Source: Pseudomonas sp. RIT-562
GTDB taxonomy: Bacteria > Pseudomonadota > Gammaproteobacteria > Pseudomonadales > Pseudomonadaceae
Direction: 5' to 3'
Length of the DNA stretch: 64,000 nucleotides
Assembly (NCBI RefSeq): GCF_026241895.1
Contig: NZ_JAPJIV010000026.1
Coordinates: forward strand, 41,201 to 105,200
Below the pieces are notes generated by a model. It searched no databases. It was not told where the DNA came from and worked only from the letters and a program-made list of their open reading frames with translations. Positions within the stretch are counted from its first letter, which is position 1. Every line of letters begins with the position of its first letter. The position numbers were made by a program, and so were the translations under genes. Positions 34,207-43,275 of this stretch are shown here, one piece after another.

Positions 34207-35399
34207 GGTGTAAATGTGCAGGTCAATCGGCGCTGGAACAGGCTGTCGCGGTCGAGGTGATTGAGGTGGGTGCAGCCCATCAGGTTCATGCTCCGCGCCA
34301 GTTCTTCGCTTAATAAATCCAGGGCGCGGGCCACGCCGGCTTCCCCTGCCACGGCCACGCCGTAAAGCGTGGAGCGCCCGAGCATGACCGCGTCGGCCCC
34401 CAGGGCCAGCGCCTTGACGATATCGCTGCCGCGGCGAATGCCACCGTCGAGCAGCAGGCTGAGCTTGCCCCGAGCCTGAGGGGCGATGGCCGCCAGGGCG
34501 TCGAGGCTGCTCAGTGCGCCATCCAGCTGGCGACCGCCGTGGTTGGAGACCACCACGCCGTCGAGGCCCAGGGCGATAGCCCGCTCGACATCCGCCGGAT
34601 GCAGTACACCCTTGAGCAACAGCCGGCCGCTCCATTGTTCGCGCAGCCGTGCCAGGGTGTCCCAGTCGAGCAAGGTGTCCATCTGCTTGCCGATAAACGC
34701 CATCGACCCCAGGGCATTGCGTTCGCTCGCCGGCAGGTATGGTTCGAGGTTGCCCATGCCCGGCATCCCCGACGGCCACAGTGTCTGCCTGAGCCAGCGC
34801 GGGTGGCGCACCACGTCGAATTTATTGCGCCATGACAGCTGTCGCGGCCTGGCAAAACTGCGCCGGTCCCATTCGCGATTGCCCAGCACCATCGCGTCGC
34901 AGGTCAACAGCAGCGTTCGGCAACCGACGGCAGTGGCGCGCTGCAGCAAATCTTTCTGCACCTGAGGATCGCGCATGGCGTACAGCTGGAACCACAGATC
35001 AACCCCCGGAACCGCTGCAACCAGGTCTTCAAGTGAGGTGTTGGACGCGGTACTCAAGGTGAACGGCAAACCCCTGGCCGTTGCCGCCCTGGCCAAGTGA
35101 ATGTCGGCATCGCGGTGCAGCAGGCCGTTGTAACCGGTTGGACCGATCAGCATCGGCATCGGCAACACCTGGCCCAGCAGCAGGCGCGAAGTGTCCGGCG
35201 CGTGACACGGCACCATGGCCCTGGCGTGCAGCCCATAACCACTGAAGGCGTCGAGGTTATCGCGCAGCGTCAACTCGGCTTCGGCCCCGCCGTTGAGGTA
35301 TTCCCAGGCGAAGTACGGCAAGCGTCGTTGGGCCATGTCGGCCAGTTCGGCAATGCTGTGCACTCGATCGAGGTCGGTGCCGGTATGGAAACGGCGCAT
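34200..35399 (-). CDS. FMN-dependent alpha-hydroxyacid dehydrogenase
   Basis: The 399-residue protein belongs to the glycolate oxidase/L-lactate/mandelate dehydrogenase family. It shows PYFAWEYLNGGAEAE near the N terminus, the catalytic histidine motif VVVSNHGGRQLDG and the phosphate-binding LLLDGGIRRGSDIVKALALGAD. AAAGGACTGTC precedes the ATG. It oxidises a 2-hydroxyacid to a 2-oxoacid, with the substrate open. In this setting a mandelate-like or aryl-lactate substrate is possible. Its stop codon lies within a REP. Confidence 0.88.
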   Translation of the reverse strand: MRRFHTGTDLDRVHSIAELADMAQRRLPYFAWEYLNGGAEAELTLRDNLDAFSGYGLHARAMVPCHAPDTSRLLLGQVLPMPMLIGPTGYNGLLHRDADIHLARAATARGLPFTLSTASNTSLEDLVAAVPGVDLWFQLYAMRDPQVQKDLLQRATAVGCRTLLLTCDAMVLGNREWDRRSFARPRQLSWRNKFDVVRHPRWLRQTLWPSGMPGMGNLEPYLPASERNALGSMAFIGKQMDTLLDWDTLARLREQWSGRLLLKGVLHPADVERAIALGLDGVVVSNHGGRQLDGALSSLDALAAIAPQARGKLSLLLDGGIRRGSDIVKALALGADAVMLGRSTLYGVAVAGEAGVARALDLLSEELARSMNLMGCTHLNHLDRDSLFQRRLTCTFTPV

Positions 35400-35469
35400 A
35401 GACAGTCCTTTGAACAGAGCAAAAAAATGCCCGGGAGGAGCAATCCGGGCTAAGGAAAACCGTGGTCAA

Positions 35470-35490
35470 ACCGCCCGATGCGCGGGCGGT
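35470..35490 (-). terminator. Stem-loop downstream of the second OprD gene
   Basis: On the minus strand ACCGCCCG-CGCAT-CGGGCGGT is followed by a short TTT, about 24 bp after the porin stop. Confidence 0.5.
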
Positions 35491-35513
35491 ACTGGAAGCC
35501 GCAAGCGACTCGC

Positions 35514-36791
35514 TCAGAACTTCCAGGTGTACGTGGTGATCAGGCGATTTTCCTGATAGTCCGGGCCGGACGCATTGCCGTTGCCATAACGAGTCTTGAC
35601 GTCGATGCGTCGCCATTCAAAACCCACGTCCTTGAGCGCGCCGCTTTGCACCACATAACCGAGCACGATGTTGCGTTCGCTTTCGACGTTCTGGTCCAGG
35701 GCGTTGCTGCCGCGGTCGATGCCAGTGCCGCGCATGTAGCGGGTCATGAACTTCAGGCCCGGCAAGCCCATGCCGGCGAAGTTGTAGTCGTAGCGCAACT
35801 GCCAGGAGCTTTCGCTCGGCTTGACGAACGCCACGGTCGACCAGTTCACCAGGTAGGGTTGCGGCGCATAACCGTTGAGCGTCGGGAACGTCGACTCGCC
35901 GAGCATGCGCTGATATCCGACGCCGAAAGCATGCGCGCCCTTTTTCAGGGTGGTCATGAGCCCGTAGGATTTGTTGTCGATATCGCCGTACAGTGCTTTG
36001 CCGTCTTCACTGTTATTGAAGTAACGAAGGTCGGTTTTCAAGCCATAACCGGCACCCAGGTCATGGTTGTAGGTCAGGCCCAGATAGTGCTGTTTATAGA
36101 TATCTTCCAGTTGCCCGAAGAAATACGTACCGGACAAGTTCGGCGTGAATGCATAAGTCGCACCACCAAAATTCAAGCCATCACTACGGCGTTTAACATT
36201 GGGGCCATTAAACAGGTACATCTTCTCTCTGTTGGAAGACTCGCGGGAACTGATTTCGGTGAAGCGCCCACCGGTCAGCGTCAGGTTATCGACCTCTTTG
36301 GACTCAAGTTGTACGCCATGATAGGTAGTGATCAACTGCCGGGAATCATCGATGTAGGCCACCGGCAACGTCGGTCGAAGTTCACCCACCTTGAGTTCAG
36401 TCTTGTTGTAGCGAACCTTGCCGGTCAGCGCCGCGCGCCCGTAGTCGCGGACCTGCTCGCCCTTGCTGGTGTCGTACGGGATGATGGTGTCCGGACCACG
36501 CCCGCCGCCGCCATCCAGGCGATAGGCGTATTGGGCCGAGAGGTCCAGGCCGAACTGCAACGTGCCTTCGGTGTAACCCGAGATGGCGCGAAAATCGAAG
36601 CCCTGGGTCCAGCTACCGACCCGTGACTGCGGCGCGTCGTGCTGTTTGAAATCGCGGTCGATGTAGAAATTGCGCATGCCCAGGCTGACCTGACTGTCGT
36701 CGACGAACTCAGCGTGCGCAAGCAGCGGTGTGAAGACCCCCATCACGGCCGCAGTGGAAAGGCCACGGTTTATCCAGCTGTTCTGAAACAT
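35514..36791 (-). CDS. OprD-family outer-membrane porin, second paralogue
   Basis: The 425-residue porin has a signal peptide ending LLAHA|EFVDDS and the same landmarks as the porin at 21384-22640 (RNFYIDRDFKQ, GSWTQGFDFRAISGYTEG, YAYRLDGGGGRGPDTIIPY, ending TYTWKF). I start at ATG 36791 (AAGGAAAG upstream); a TTG one codon earlier is the alternative. It follows the iac operon on the same strand and is a good candidate for indole-3-acetate entry. Confidence 0.9.
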   Translation of the reverse strand: MFQNSWINRGLSTAAVMGVFTPLLAHAEFVDDSQVSLGMRNFYIDRDFKQHDAPQSRVGSWTQGFDFRAISGYTEGTLQFGLDLSAQYAYRLDGGGGRGPDTIIPYDTSKGEQVRDYGRAALTGKVRYNKTELKVGELRPTLPVAYIDDSRQLITTYHGVQLESKEVDNLTLTGGRFTEISSRESSNREKMYLFNGPNVKRRSDGLNFGGATYAFTPNLSGTYFFGQLEDIYKQHYLGLTYNHDLGAGYGLKTDLRYFNNSEDGKALYGDIDNKSYGLMTTLKKGAHAFGVGYQRMLGESTFPTLNGYAPQPYLVNWSTVAFVKPSESSWQLRYDYNFAGMGLPGLKFMTRYMRGTGIDRGSNALDQNVESERNIVLGYVVQSGALKDVGFEWRRIDVKTRYGNGNASGPDYQENRLITTYTWKF

Positions 36792-37008
36792 CAAACTTTC
36801 CTTCTTTTTTTACATGCGCAAAGGCACGGCTAGTGGAAGCAGATCAATTCAGCAAAGTGCAACTTTGGCAGTCAATCCGCAGTATTGTTTTTATAACCAC
36901 TTACTGCAAAAAAGTCGTAGCACAGTCATTCGCCGAAACAGCGACAACCGCTTATAGTTATTATTAAATCTTCAACGATATGGGAAAGTTCTATCGTGAT
37001 CCAAGCAC

Positions 37009-37509
37009 TCAACAGTTCGCTTTGGAAGCATCGCCCAAGCGGTGATAAGCGCGATTGAAATACACTAGGCCTTCCTGGCTCTCGCCATTGCGAATACCCA
37101 GGACCTCGCAATAAAAGATGGTGTGCGAGCCGACTTCATGGGCCTGGGCAATCCGGCAGTCGAAACTCACCAGCGCCTCATCCAGCAGCGGCGCACCGCT
37201 TTCCAGAGTGCTCCAGGAGGCGCAGGCAAATCGCTGGTCGGTATCGAGGTTGCGATTGGAAAACGCCCCCGACACTTCCTGGTGACCCGCCGTCAGCACG
37301 TTGACACTGAGCACGCCGTTGCTCTTGAAGTGCACGTTGGAAAACGACGAGCGATTCATGCACACCAGCAACGTCGGCGGCTGGTCGGTGACGCTGCACA
37401 CAGCCGAAGCGGTGAAGCCGAAGCGCCCCGCAGGGCCATCGGTGGTGATGACCGAAACCGCGCCACCGAGCATTGCCATTGAGTTACGAAATCCAGTTGT
37501 ATCGACCAT
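37009..37509 (-). CDS. iacG: Flavin reductase of the indole-3-acetate pathway
   Basis: The 166-residue protein is of the RutF/HpaC flavin reductase family (MAMLGGAVSVITTDG, FGFTASAVCSVTDQPPTLLVCMN, and HTIFYCEVLG near the C terminus). It supplies reduced flavin, probably to IacA. GGAGGGTAAG precedes ATG 37509. It is the last gene of the iac run, 19 bp after iacF. Confidence 0.9.
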   Translation of the reverse strand: MVDTTGFRNSMAMLGGAVSVITTDGPAGRFGFTASAVCSVTDQPPTLLVCMNRSSFSNVHFKSNGVLSVNVLTAGHQEVSGAFSNRNLDTDQRFACASWSTLESGAPLLDEALVSFDCRIAQAHEVGSHTIFYCEVLGIRNGESQEGLVYFNRAYHRLGDASKANC

Positions 37510-37528
37510 GGTCTTACCCTCCGGTCTA

Positions 37529-38488
37529 TCAGATATCCAGTACCAGCTTCTTGGACTTGGCCCGGGAACAGCACACCAGAATCTGGTCATTGGCGGACTT
37601 TTCGTCATCCGTGAGGTAGACGTCGCGGTGATCCGGTTCGCCTTCGATCACGTCGCACAAGCAGGTGCCGCAGACGCCCTGCTCGCAGGACACTTCAATC
37701 TTGATGCCGACCGCGGTCAGCGCCTCGACGATGCTCTGGCCTTCGGCAACCTGCACGGTCTTGCCGCTGCGCTGCGCCACCACCTCAAAGCCTGCGCCCG
37801 AGGCGTCGACTTCCACCTGGAAGTACTCGCGATGCACGTGATCATCGGCGTAACCGGCTGCCAGGGCCTGGGCAATGACCCAGTCCATGAACCCCGCCGG
37901 ACCGCAGACATACACATGCACGCCGGCTTGCGGGGTGCCCAGCACTTTGCCCAGGTCGAGCTTCTGCTCGGGTGCCTCGTCATCGAAGTGGGTGTGCAGA
38001 CGGGCGGCGAACGCCGCGTTGCCGAGCTCGGCGAGAAACGCGCTGCGGCTGCGGGAACGGCCGCAGTAGTGCAGGTCGAAATCGCTGTCACGGGCATTCA
38101 ACGCATACGCCATGGCGACCATCGGTGTGATGCCGATGCCACCGCCGATCAGGATCGAGCGCTTGGCATCGCTGGCCAGCGGGAAGTGATTGCGCGGCAG
38201 GCTGATCTCGATCTCGCGACCTTCCTGCAGCAGCTCATGCACGGCCACCGAACCGCCGCGCGATGCCGGGTCCTTGAGGACGCCGAGGCGATAGGCGCCG
38301 GCATTGGCCGGGTCGCCACACAGCGAGTACTGGCGCACCAGGCCGGTCTTGAGGTGGATGTCGACGTGCGCCCCCGCCTCGAAGGCGGGCAAAGGCTGGC
38401 CGGCCGGATCACTCAGGTCCAGTACGACCACTCCTTCGCCCTGCTCTTCGCGCTTGCGCACGACGACTTTTAATAATTGATCGCTCAT
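37529..38488 (-). CDS. iacF: Ferredoxin-type oxygenase reductase, indole-3-acetate pathway
   Basis: The 319-residue class IA reductase has a flavin domain (VRQYSLCGDPANAG), an NAD domain (IGGGIGITPMVAMAYAL) and a C-terminal [2Fe-2S] domain (SCEQGVCGTC, then ILVCCSRAKS). It is the electron donor for IacCD. It is similar in layout to the reductase at 13304-14248. Confidence 0.9.
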   Translation of the reverse strand: MSDQLLKVVVRKREEQGEGVVVLDLSDPAGQPLPAFEAGAHVDIHLKTGLVRQYSLCGDPANAGAYRLGVLKDPASRGGSVAVHELLQEGREIEISLPRNHFPLASDAKRSILIGGGIGITPMVAMAYALNARDSDFDLHYCGRSRSRSAFLAELGNAAFAARLHTHFDDEAPEQKLDLGKVLGTPQAGVHVYVCGPAGFMDWVIAQALAAGYADDHVHREYFQVEVDASGAGFEVVAQRSGKTVQVAEGQSIVEALTAVGIKIEVSCEQGVCGTCLCDVIEGEPDHRDVYLTDDEKSANDQILVCCSRAKSKKLVLDI

Positions 38489-38566
38489 ACAGGACCATCC
38501 TGAATTTCTGTTCGGGGGACGCCTTTGCGCGCCCCCGCTAGGTGTTCAAAACATGCAACGGTTGAC

Positions 38567-39307
38567 TCAGCGCATGAAGATCCCGCCGTTCACATCCCAG
38601 GTCGCCCCGGTCGTGAAGCAGGCGTCTGCGCTGGCCAGTTGCACGATCAGCTTGCCGAGGAACCCGGCGTTACCCAGTTGCCTCACCGGGATCGCCTCGA
38701 TCAGTTTTTCCAGGCGCTCCGGTGGCACGGCGGCACGCACCGCAGGCGATTCGATCGGCCCCGGAGCGACGGCGTTGACCGTGACTCCGGACGGGGCCAG
38801 TTCCTTGGCGAAGATCTTCGTCAGGGTGATGATTGCGCCCTTGGACGCGGCGTAATGCGCACCGGTCGCGGTGCCGCCGTTCTGCCCGGCCAGGGAGGCC
38901 ATGTTGATGATTCGCCCGTAACCCTGGGCCGCCAGATAGCTGCCGAACACCTGGCAACCGACGAAGGTGCCGCGCAGATTGACGCTCACCACATGGTCGA
39001 ACTCTTCCGGGCTGATCAGCATCACCGGGGTGGTCATGGTGACCGCGGCATTGTTCACCACCACGTGCAACACGCCCCAATGCGCAACCACAGCCGCCAG
39101 CGCCTGCTCGAAATCGGCCTTGCTCGAAACGTCGAGCTTGAGCGCCAGAACCCGCTCGCCAGAGGCATCGAGCTCAGTCGCAGTGGCGTCTGCCGCCTGC
39201 AGCGAACGGTCGCTGATCACCACCCGGTAACCGGCGGCCAGCAGTTGTTCGGCGATGCTCTTGCCCAGCCCCTGGGCCGCGCCGGTGACCAATGCAACCT
39301 GTGTCAT
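38567..39307 (-). CDS. iacE: Short-chain dehydrogenase, indole-3-acetate pathway
   Basis: The 246-residue SDR has cofactor motif TGAAQGLG (8-15), NNAAV and catalytic S138, Y152 and K156 (YAASK). In the iac pathway IacE acts with IacA in forming the dioxindole-type intermediate; the exact step is less settled. It lies 10 bp after iacD. Confidence 0.88.
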   Translation of the reverse strand: MTQVALVTGAAQGLGKSIAEQLLAAGYRVVISDRSLQAADATATELDASGERVLALKLDVSSKADFEQALAAVVAHWGVLHVVVNNAAVTMTTPVMLISPEEFDHVVSVNLRGTFVGCQVFGSYLAAQGYGRIINMASLAGQNGGTATGAHYAASKGAIITLTKIFAKELAPSGVTVNAVAPGPIESPAVRAAVPPERLEKLIEAIPVRQLGNAGFLGKLIVQLASADACFTTGATWDVNGGIFMR

Positions 39308-39317
39308 GGCAACGTCC

Positions 39318-39797
39318 TCAGAGGATGTAGCCGATACCGGCCAGGGTATCGGTGGAGTTGATCAACTGGATCAGCTTGCGCTGGATCTTGAAACTATCGC
39401 CGTCGCGCACCAGTTGGAAAGTGACATCGGCGGTGTACTGCTTGAGCACGTCCTTGCGGAATTCGCGCAGGTTCTGCGCACAGCGTACGGTGACTATCCC
39501 GTCCTCATCCGACAGCACTCGGAAGCGCGACTGGCTGCGCACGGTACGCGCCCGCGGGGTGGTCGAAATCGACTCGCCGCTGGTCAACCGGGTGACGCGC
39601 AACTGGCGCATATGGTGATCGTCGTAGGCGTAGTTCAGGGTGTTCTCGAAATCGGTCTCCAAAGGATCGATCGGGATGATGTAGGTGGCGGTCTCGGTCC
39701 ACAAGTCGAGCCATTCGACGAAGTCGCCGTGGTCGAGCATGTCCGCTTCCTGCCAGATGAAAGCGCTGACCTGGTTGAGCAATTGCAGATTGATCAT
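39318..39797 (-). CDS. iacD: Rieske oxygenase beta subunit, indole-3-acetate pathway
   Basis: The 159-residue small subunit (FIWQEADMLDHGDFVEWLDLW, then FKIQRKLIQLINSTD) is of the ring-hydroxylating beta family. It partners IacC, whose stop lies 16 bp upstream. Confidence 0.9.
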   Translation of the reverse strand: MINLQLLNQVSAFIWQEADMLDHGDFVEWLDLWTETATYIIPIDPLETDFENTLNYAYDDHHMRQLRVTRLTSGESISTTPRARTVRSQSRFRVLSDEDGIVTVRCAQNLREFRKDVLKQYTADVTFQLVRDGDSFKIQRKLIQLINSTDTLAGIGYIL

Positions 39798-39813
39798 GGG
39801 GTTCTCCGTCGAC

Positions 39814-41094
39814 TCAGGCCGACATCATCTTTTTCCACTGCTGGTAGCCAGCGCGCATGCCGGTTTCGGCGCTCACATCGCTTACCAGCCCGTCTTCGGA
39901 TTTGGTTTCGCCTGGCAGACCACGGTTGAGCATGATCCACAGGTCGGTGCCGGCACTGGCGCCACGCTGCACGCGTTCCCAGGCTTCGGAATCGTCCGGG
40001 GTGCCAAAGCCCATCGGGCCCTGGAAGTGTTCATGCAGGCGCAGGCGATAGCGGTTGGCCACGGCGGGGCCGCCGTCCATGGTGATCACGGCGTGATGGA
40101 TTTCGGTCTCGTCCACCGCGATTGGCTGCAACACCCGGAAGAACGCCATGGAGCAGGCAATGTTGGGGAACAGGTTGAGGTTGAAGCCCGACCCGCCCAC
40201 CGCCCGCACGATGCGCCGCACCGACGATTCGTCCTGGCCTTCGGCGCGCAGCTGGCTGGCCAGCTCTTCGAAACGTTCCGGGATCGGCAGGTCGAGGTTG
40301 GCTTCCAGGTCGACCAGGTCGGGGATCATCACCATCACGCTGTGGCCGTTGCCCAGGTCTTCGACGTAGCCAGGCCCTTTGACGAAGTCGAACAACTCCA
40401 GGGTCTGCTCATCCACGGACGACAGGAACGACTTGTGCACCAGCGGAAAGTGGTAGGCGTCGGTGGTGTTTTCCAGCTGGATCTTCCAGTTGCCCGGGAA
40501 GCGGAAGCGATGCTCGCCACCGACCTTGACCGGGTAGCCGGCACCCTGCTTCATGAACAGGTCGATCCATTTTTTCGCCGGGCCGAGGAAGTCGACCAGG
40601 GGCTCGATATCGTCCTTGAACGTGGCGAAGATCATGCCGTTGTACTGCTCGACCCGCAGGCTGACCAAAGGCAGCTCGGATTTGTCCAGGCAGTCGCCGT
40701 AGCTTTCCGGATGCGGCACGCCGCGCAGGCTGCCATCCAGGGCGTAGCTCCAGCCGTGGTAAGGACACACGAAGCTGTTGGCCTTGCCCTTCTTGTGTTC
40801 GCAGACCGTGGCACCACGGTGGCGGCAGCGGTTAAGCAGCACGTGCACGTCCTTCTTGCGATCGCGCACGACGATGACCGGCTGCTTGCCGACGTAGGTG
40901 CTCTTGTAGCTGCCGGACTCGGGAATCTCACTGGCGTGGGCGACCCAGATCCAGGTGCTGTAGAAAATCTTGTCCAGCTCTTGATCGAAGATCTTGGCGT
41001 CGGTGTACAGCGAGGTGTGCACGCGGTCAGGCAAGACCAGGTCGGACGGGCTGGTGTCCAGGTTTACGGCGGTTATCAGGTTATTCACGATCAC
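39814..41094 (-). CDS. iacC: Rieske oxygenase alpha subunit, indole-3-acetate pathway
   Basis: The 426-residue large subunit has Rieske ligands C90, H92, C110 and H113 (RCRHRGATVC, CPYHGW) and iron ligands in LENTTDAYHFPLVHKSF. With IacD and IacF it converts the dioxindole-acetate intermediate toward catechol. The gene order around it matches the known iac operon. Confidence 0.92.
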   Translation of the reverse strand: MIVNNLITAVNLDTSPSDLVLPDRVHTSLYTDAKIFDQELDKIFYSTWIWVAHASEIPESGSYKSTYVGKQPVIVVRDRKKDVHVLLNRCRHRGATVCEHKKGKANSFVCPYHGWSYALDGSLRGVPHPESYGDCLDKSELPLVSLRVEQYNGMIFATFKDDIEPLVDFLGPAKKWIDLFMKQGAGYPVKVGGEHRFRFPGNWKIQLENTTDAYHFPLVHKSFLSSVDEQTLELFDFVKGPGYVEDLGNGHSVMVMIPDLVDLEANLDLPIPERFEELASQLRAEGQDESSVRRIVRAVGGSGFNLNLFPNIACSMAFFRVLQPIAVDETEIHHAVITMDGGPAVANRYRLRLHEHFQGPMGFGTPDDSEAWERVQRGASAGTDLWIMLNRGLPGETKSEDGLVSDVSAETGMRAGYQQWKKMMSA

Positions 41095-41118
41095 TCCTCG
41101 TCGGCTGGCTCGCCGACT

Positions 41119-41673
41119 CTAAGAATTCTGGTTGTTGCTTGAGGACTGGCCGGACTTGCCGGGTACAGGCAGGTGCGCGGCGCTGTTCCAGCTGTCCACC
41201 GGGCGGCTGAACAGGTTCTCGGTCTGGAAGTGCGCCATGCGCCACTTTCCCTGTTCCCGGGCGAACCGCACCGTCAGGCGGGCACTGTTGAGGTGCGAGG
41301 CACCCGAGGCAAAGGTCGAGGTCTGCAACATCACCCAGCTGGCATCCGCGGCATCACCGCTGACCCGGATCAGTTCCGAGGTCAGGAAGTGCACGTTCAG
41401 CGCAAAGTGCGCCGGTTCGACCATGTAGGTGGCGAACATGGCCTTGATGGCCTCGCGTCCGTGGTAACCACCAAAACTGTCCTGGTACCTGGCACCCTTG
41501 CCTTCCCAGATCGCCTCCGCGGTGAACAGCCCGGCCAGCTCTTCAAGCGGCGATTGCACGCCCAGCTCGTCGCACAGAACCATGTAGCGGTTCATGCAGG
41601 CACGGATCGCGTTCTCGCTTTCCAGCTGGTCGAGCCGCTGCTCCAGGGTGCGCAAATGCTCTTGTGATGACAT
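41119..41673 (-). CDS. iacI: SnoaL-like protein of the iac operon
   Basis: The 184-residue protein has an NTF2/SnoaL-like fold (AIRACMNRYMVLCDELG, FTAEAIWEGKG, YHGREAIKAMF) and a serine- and asparagine-rich tail. It occupies the iacI position between iacB and iacC. Its biochemical role is not settled. Confidence 0.85.
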   Translation of the reverse strand: MSSQEHLRTLEQRLDQLESENAIRACMNRYMVLCDELGVQSPLEELAGLFTAEAIWEGKGARYQDSFGGYHGREAIKAMFATYMVEPAHFALNVHFLTSELIRVSGDAADASWVMLQTSTFASGASHLNSARLTVRFAREQGKWRMAHFQTENLFSRPVDSWNSAAHLPVPGKSGQSSSNNQNS

Positions 41674-41689
41674 GGCGACCTCTCTTCAC

Positions 41690-42049
41690 TCAGCGCTGGA
41701 TGATCAGTTCGCGGCCGGTACGGGCCTCGACCTTGCAGTACTTCCAGAGTTTGTAAGGGCCGTTGCCGACGTCGGTGGTGCGAAACAGATTGCACGCGGC
41801 GTGCACGGTTTCGATGTCCGGGACATCGGCCAGCAGGTACGTGGTCCAGGGCCAGCCGGCGGATGGGCCGACCATGCTCTGGTCGTCGTCCATGTTGCCC
41901 AGCACAGTGACGCCCGGCAGGTCGGCGATGCCGTTCCACATGGCGCCGAACGCGGCCCAGACTTCTAGGGCTTCGGGGCGCGGGGCATCGAAGAAGTTCT
42001 GGTTGATGCCGATGCAGAACAACACTCGCAGGGCTTTTTTATCGGTCAT
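41690..42049 (-). CDS. iacB: Conserved small protein of the iac operon
   Basis: The 119-residue protein (MTDKKALRVLFCIGINQNFF ...) shows one compact alpha/beta domain, possibly a dimeric alpha-beta barrel. It sits 27 bp after iacA, the iacB position. I start at ATG 42049; an ATG four codons earlier lacks a ribosome-binding site. Function unknown. Confidence 0.82.
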   Translation of the reverse strand: MTDKKALRVLFCIGINQNFFDAPRPEALEVWAAFGAMWNGIADLPGVTVLGNMDDDQSMVGPSAGWPWTTYLLADVPDIETVHAACNLFRTTDVGNGPYKLWKYCKVEARTGRELIIQR

Positions 42050-42076
42050 GGGGTTCACCATTCAGTAGGAAAAAAT

Positions 42077-43249
42077 TTACAGGTAGCCAGGCAACGGCTT
42101 GTTGCCGAAGAAGATCGCGCCGGCGTTCTGGTAGGTCATATCGCCCATGAAGGCGTGCTGGGTAATGACTTGGGTGTCGTTGACGAAACGCGACAGCGGA
42201 CTGGTGCGATACACGCCGCTCATGCCCGAGAGCATTTGCGCGGTGCGCGCGACTTCGGCGGCGATACGCGTGGCGTGGGTCGATGACAGGCGCAGCATGT
42301 TGGTCTGCTCGACGCTTACCGGATCGCCAGCCAGGACACTGGCCCAGGCATCGTCGATCGCCTGGTAGAACCACGAACGCGCAGCGCGCAGCGACGCCTC
42401 GGCCTTGGCCATTTCGACCTGGGCCAGCGGCCGGTCCGACAACGATGGCGCACCGGTCACGGAAATTCGCCCGCTGGCCATGCCGCTCAACTCGTCGAGC
42501 GCGGCCCGCGCCACGCCCAGGCCAACCACCGACAGCACCTGGGTGGCGAATGACAGCGACGGATAACGGAAGAACGGCTCGTCCAGATTCGATGGCCCAC
42601 CGCGCACGAAGGTCCACTCTTCCGGCACCACCACGCCTTCGACTACCACGTCATGGCTGCCGGTACCCACCAGGCCGACCACGTTCCAGGTCTCTTCGAT
42701 CCGCACCTTTTCCCGGGGCATGACCGCCAACCGTGGCAGGCCGAGCATGTCGCCGTTTTTCGGGCTGATACCGACGCCGATCAACGAAGCACCCATGCAG
42801 CCGCTGGAGAACTTCCAGCGGCCGTTGACCTCCAGGCCGCCTTCGACGAAGGCCGCTGGCTGAGGTGGGAAAATTCCGCCGGCGAACACTACGTCAGGTG
42901 AGTCGGCATAGATCTTTTTGATCGTTTCCAGCGGCAATGCCGACAGGTAGACCGGGCTCATGCCGAAGCTGGCCACCCAACCCGCAGACCCGTCGGCGAT
43001 CGAGATGTCTTCCACCATCTGGCAGAACTCGGCGGGCGAACGTTCGTCACCGCCAAAACGCTTGGGCACCAGGGCACGGTAGACGCCGAGGGTGCGGAAT
43101 TGCTCGATCACGTCCTGCGAAATGAATTTCTGCTGGTCGAACTCTTCGTTCCGGGCACGCTCACGAATCTCGACCAGCAGCTTCTGAAACGCTTCATTCG
43201 CCGTGATCGGCGCGCGGTGCTGTTGATCCAGCTCGCTTGGCGCAGTCAT
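42077..43249 (-). CDS. iacA: Acyl-CoA dehydrogenase-like flavin monooxygenase, first step of indole-3-acetate catabolism
   Basis: The 390-residue protein has the acyl-CoA dehydrogenase fold used by two-component flavin monooxygenases (FGGDERSPAEFCQMVEDISIADGSAGW, VNGRWKFSSGCMGASLIGVG, ETWNVVGLVGTGSHDVVVEG). It probably hydroxylates the indole ring of indole-3-acetate with FADH2 or FMNH2 from IacG. I choose ATG 43249, with GGAG at seven bases; in-frame ATGs at 43261 and 43270 are alternatives. Confidence 0.9.
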   Translation of the reverse strand: MTAPSELDQQHRAPITANEAFQKLLVEIRERARNEEFDQQKFISQDVIEQFRTLGVYRALVPKRFGGDERSPAEFCQMVEDISIADGSAGWVASFGMSPVYLSALPLETIKKIYADSPDVVFAGGIFPPQPAAFVEGGLEVNGRWKFSSGCMGASLIGVGISPKNGDMLGLPRLAVMPREKVRIEETWNVVGLVGTGSHDVVVEGVVVPEEWTFVRGGPSNLDEPFFRYPSLSFATQVLSVVGLGVARAALDELSGMASGRISVTGAPSLSDRPLAQVEMAKAEASLRAARSWFYQAIDDAWASVLAGDPVSVEQTNMLRLSSTHATRIAAEVARTAQMLSGMSGVYRTSPLSRFVNDTQVITQHAFMGDMTYQNAGAIFFGNKPLPGYL

Positions 43250-43275
43250 GGTTTTCTCCATAGTCAGCATGTCGA

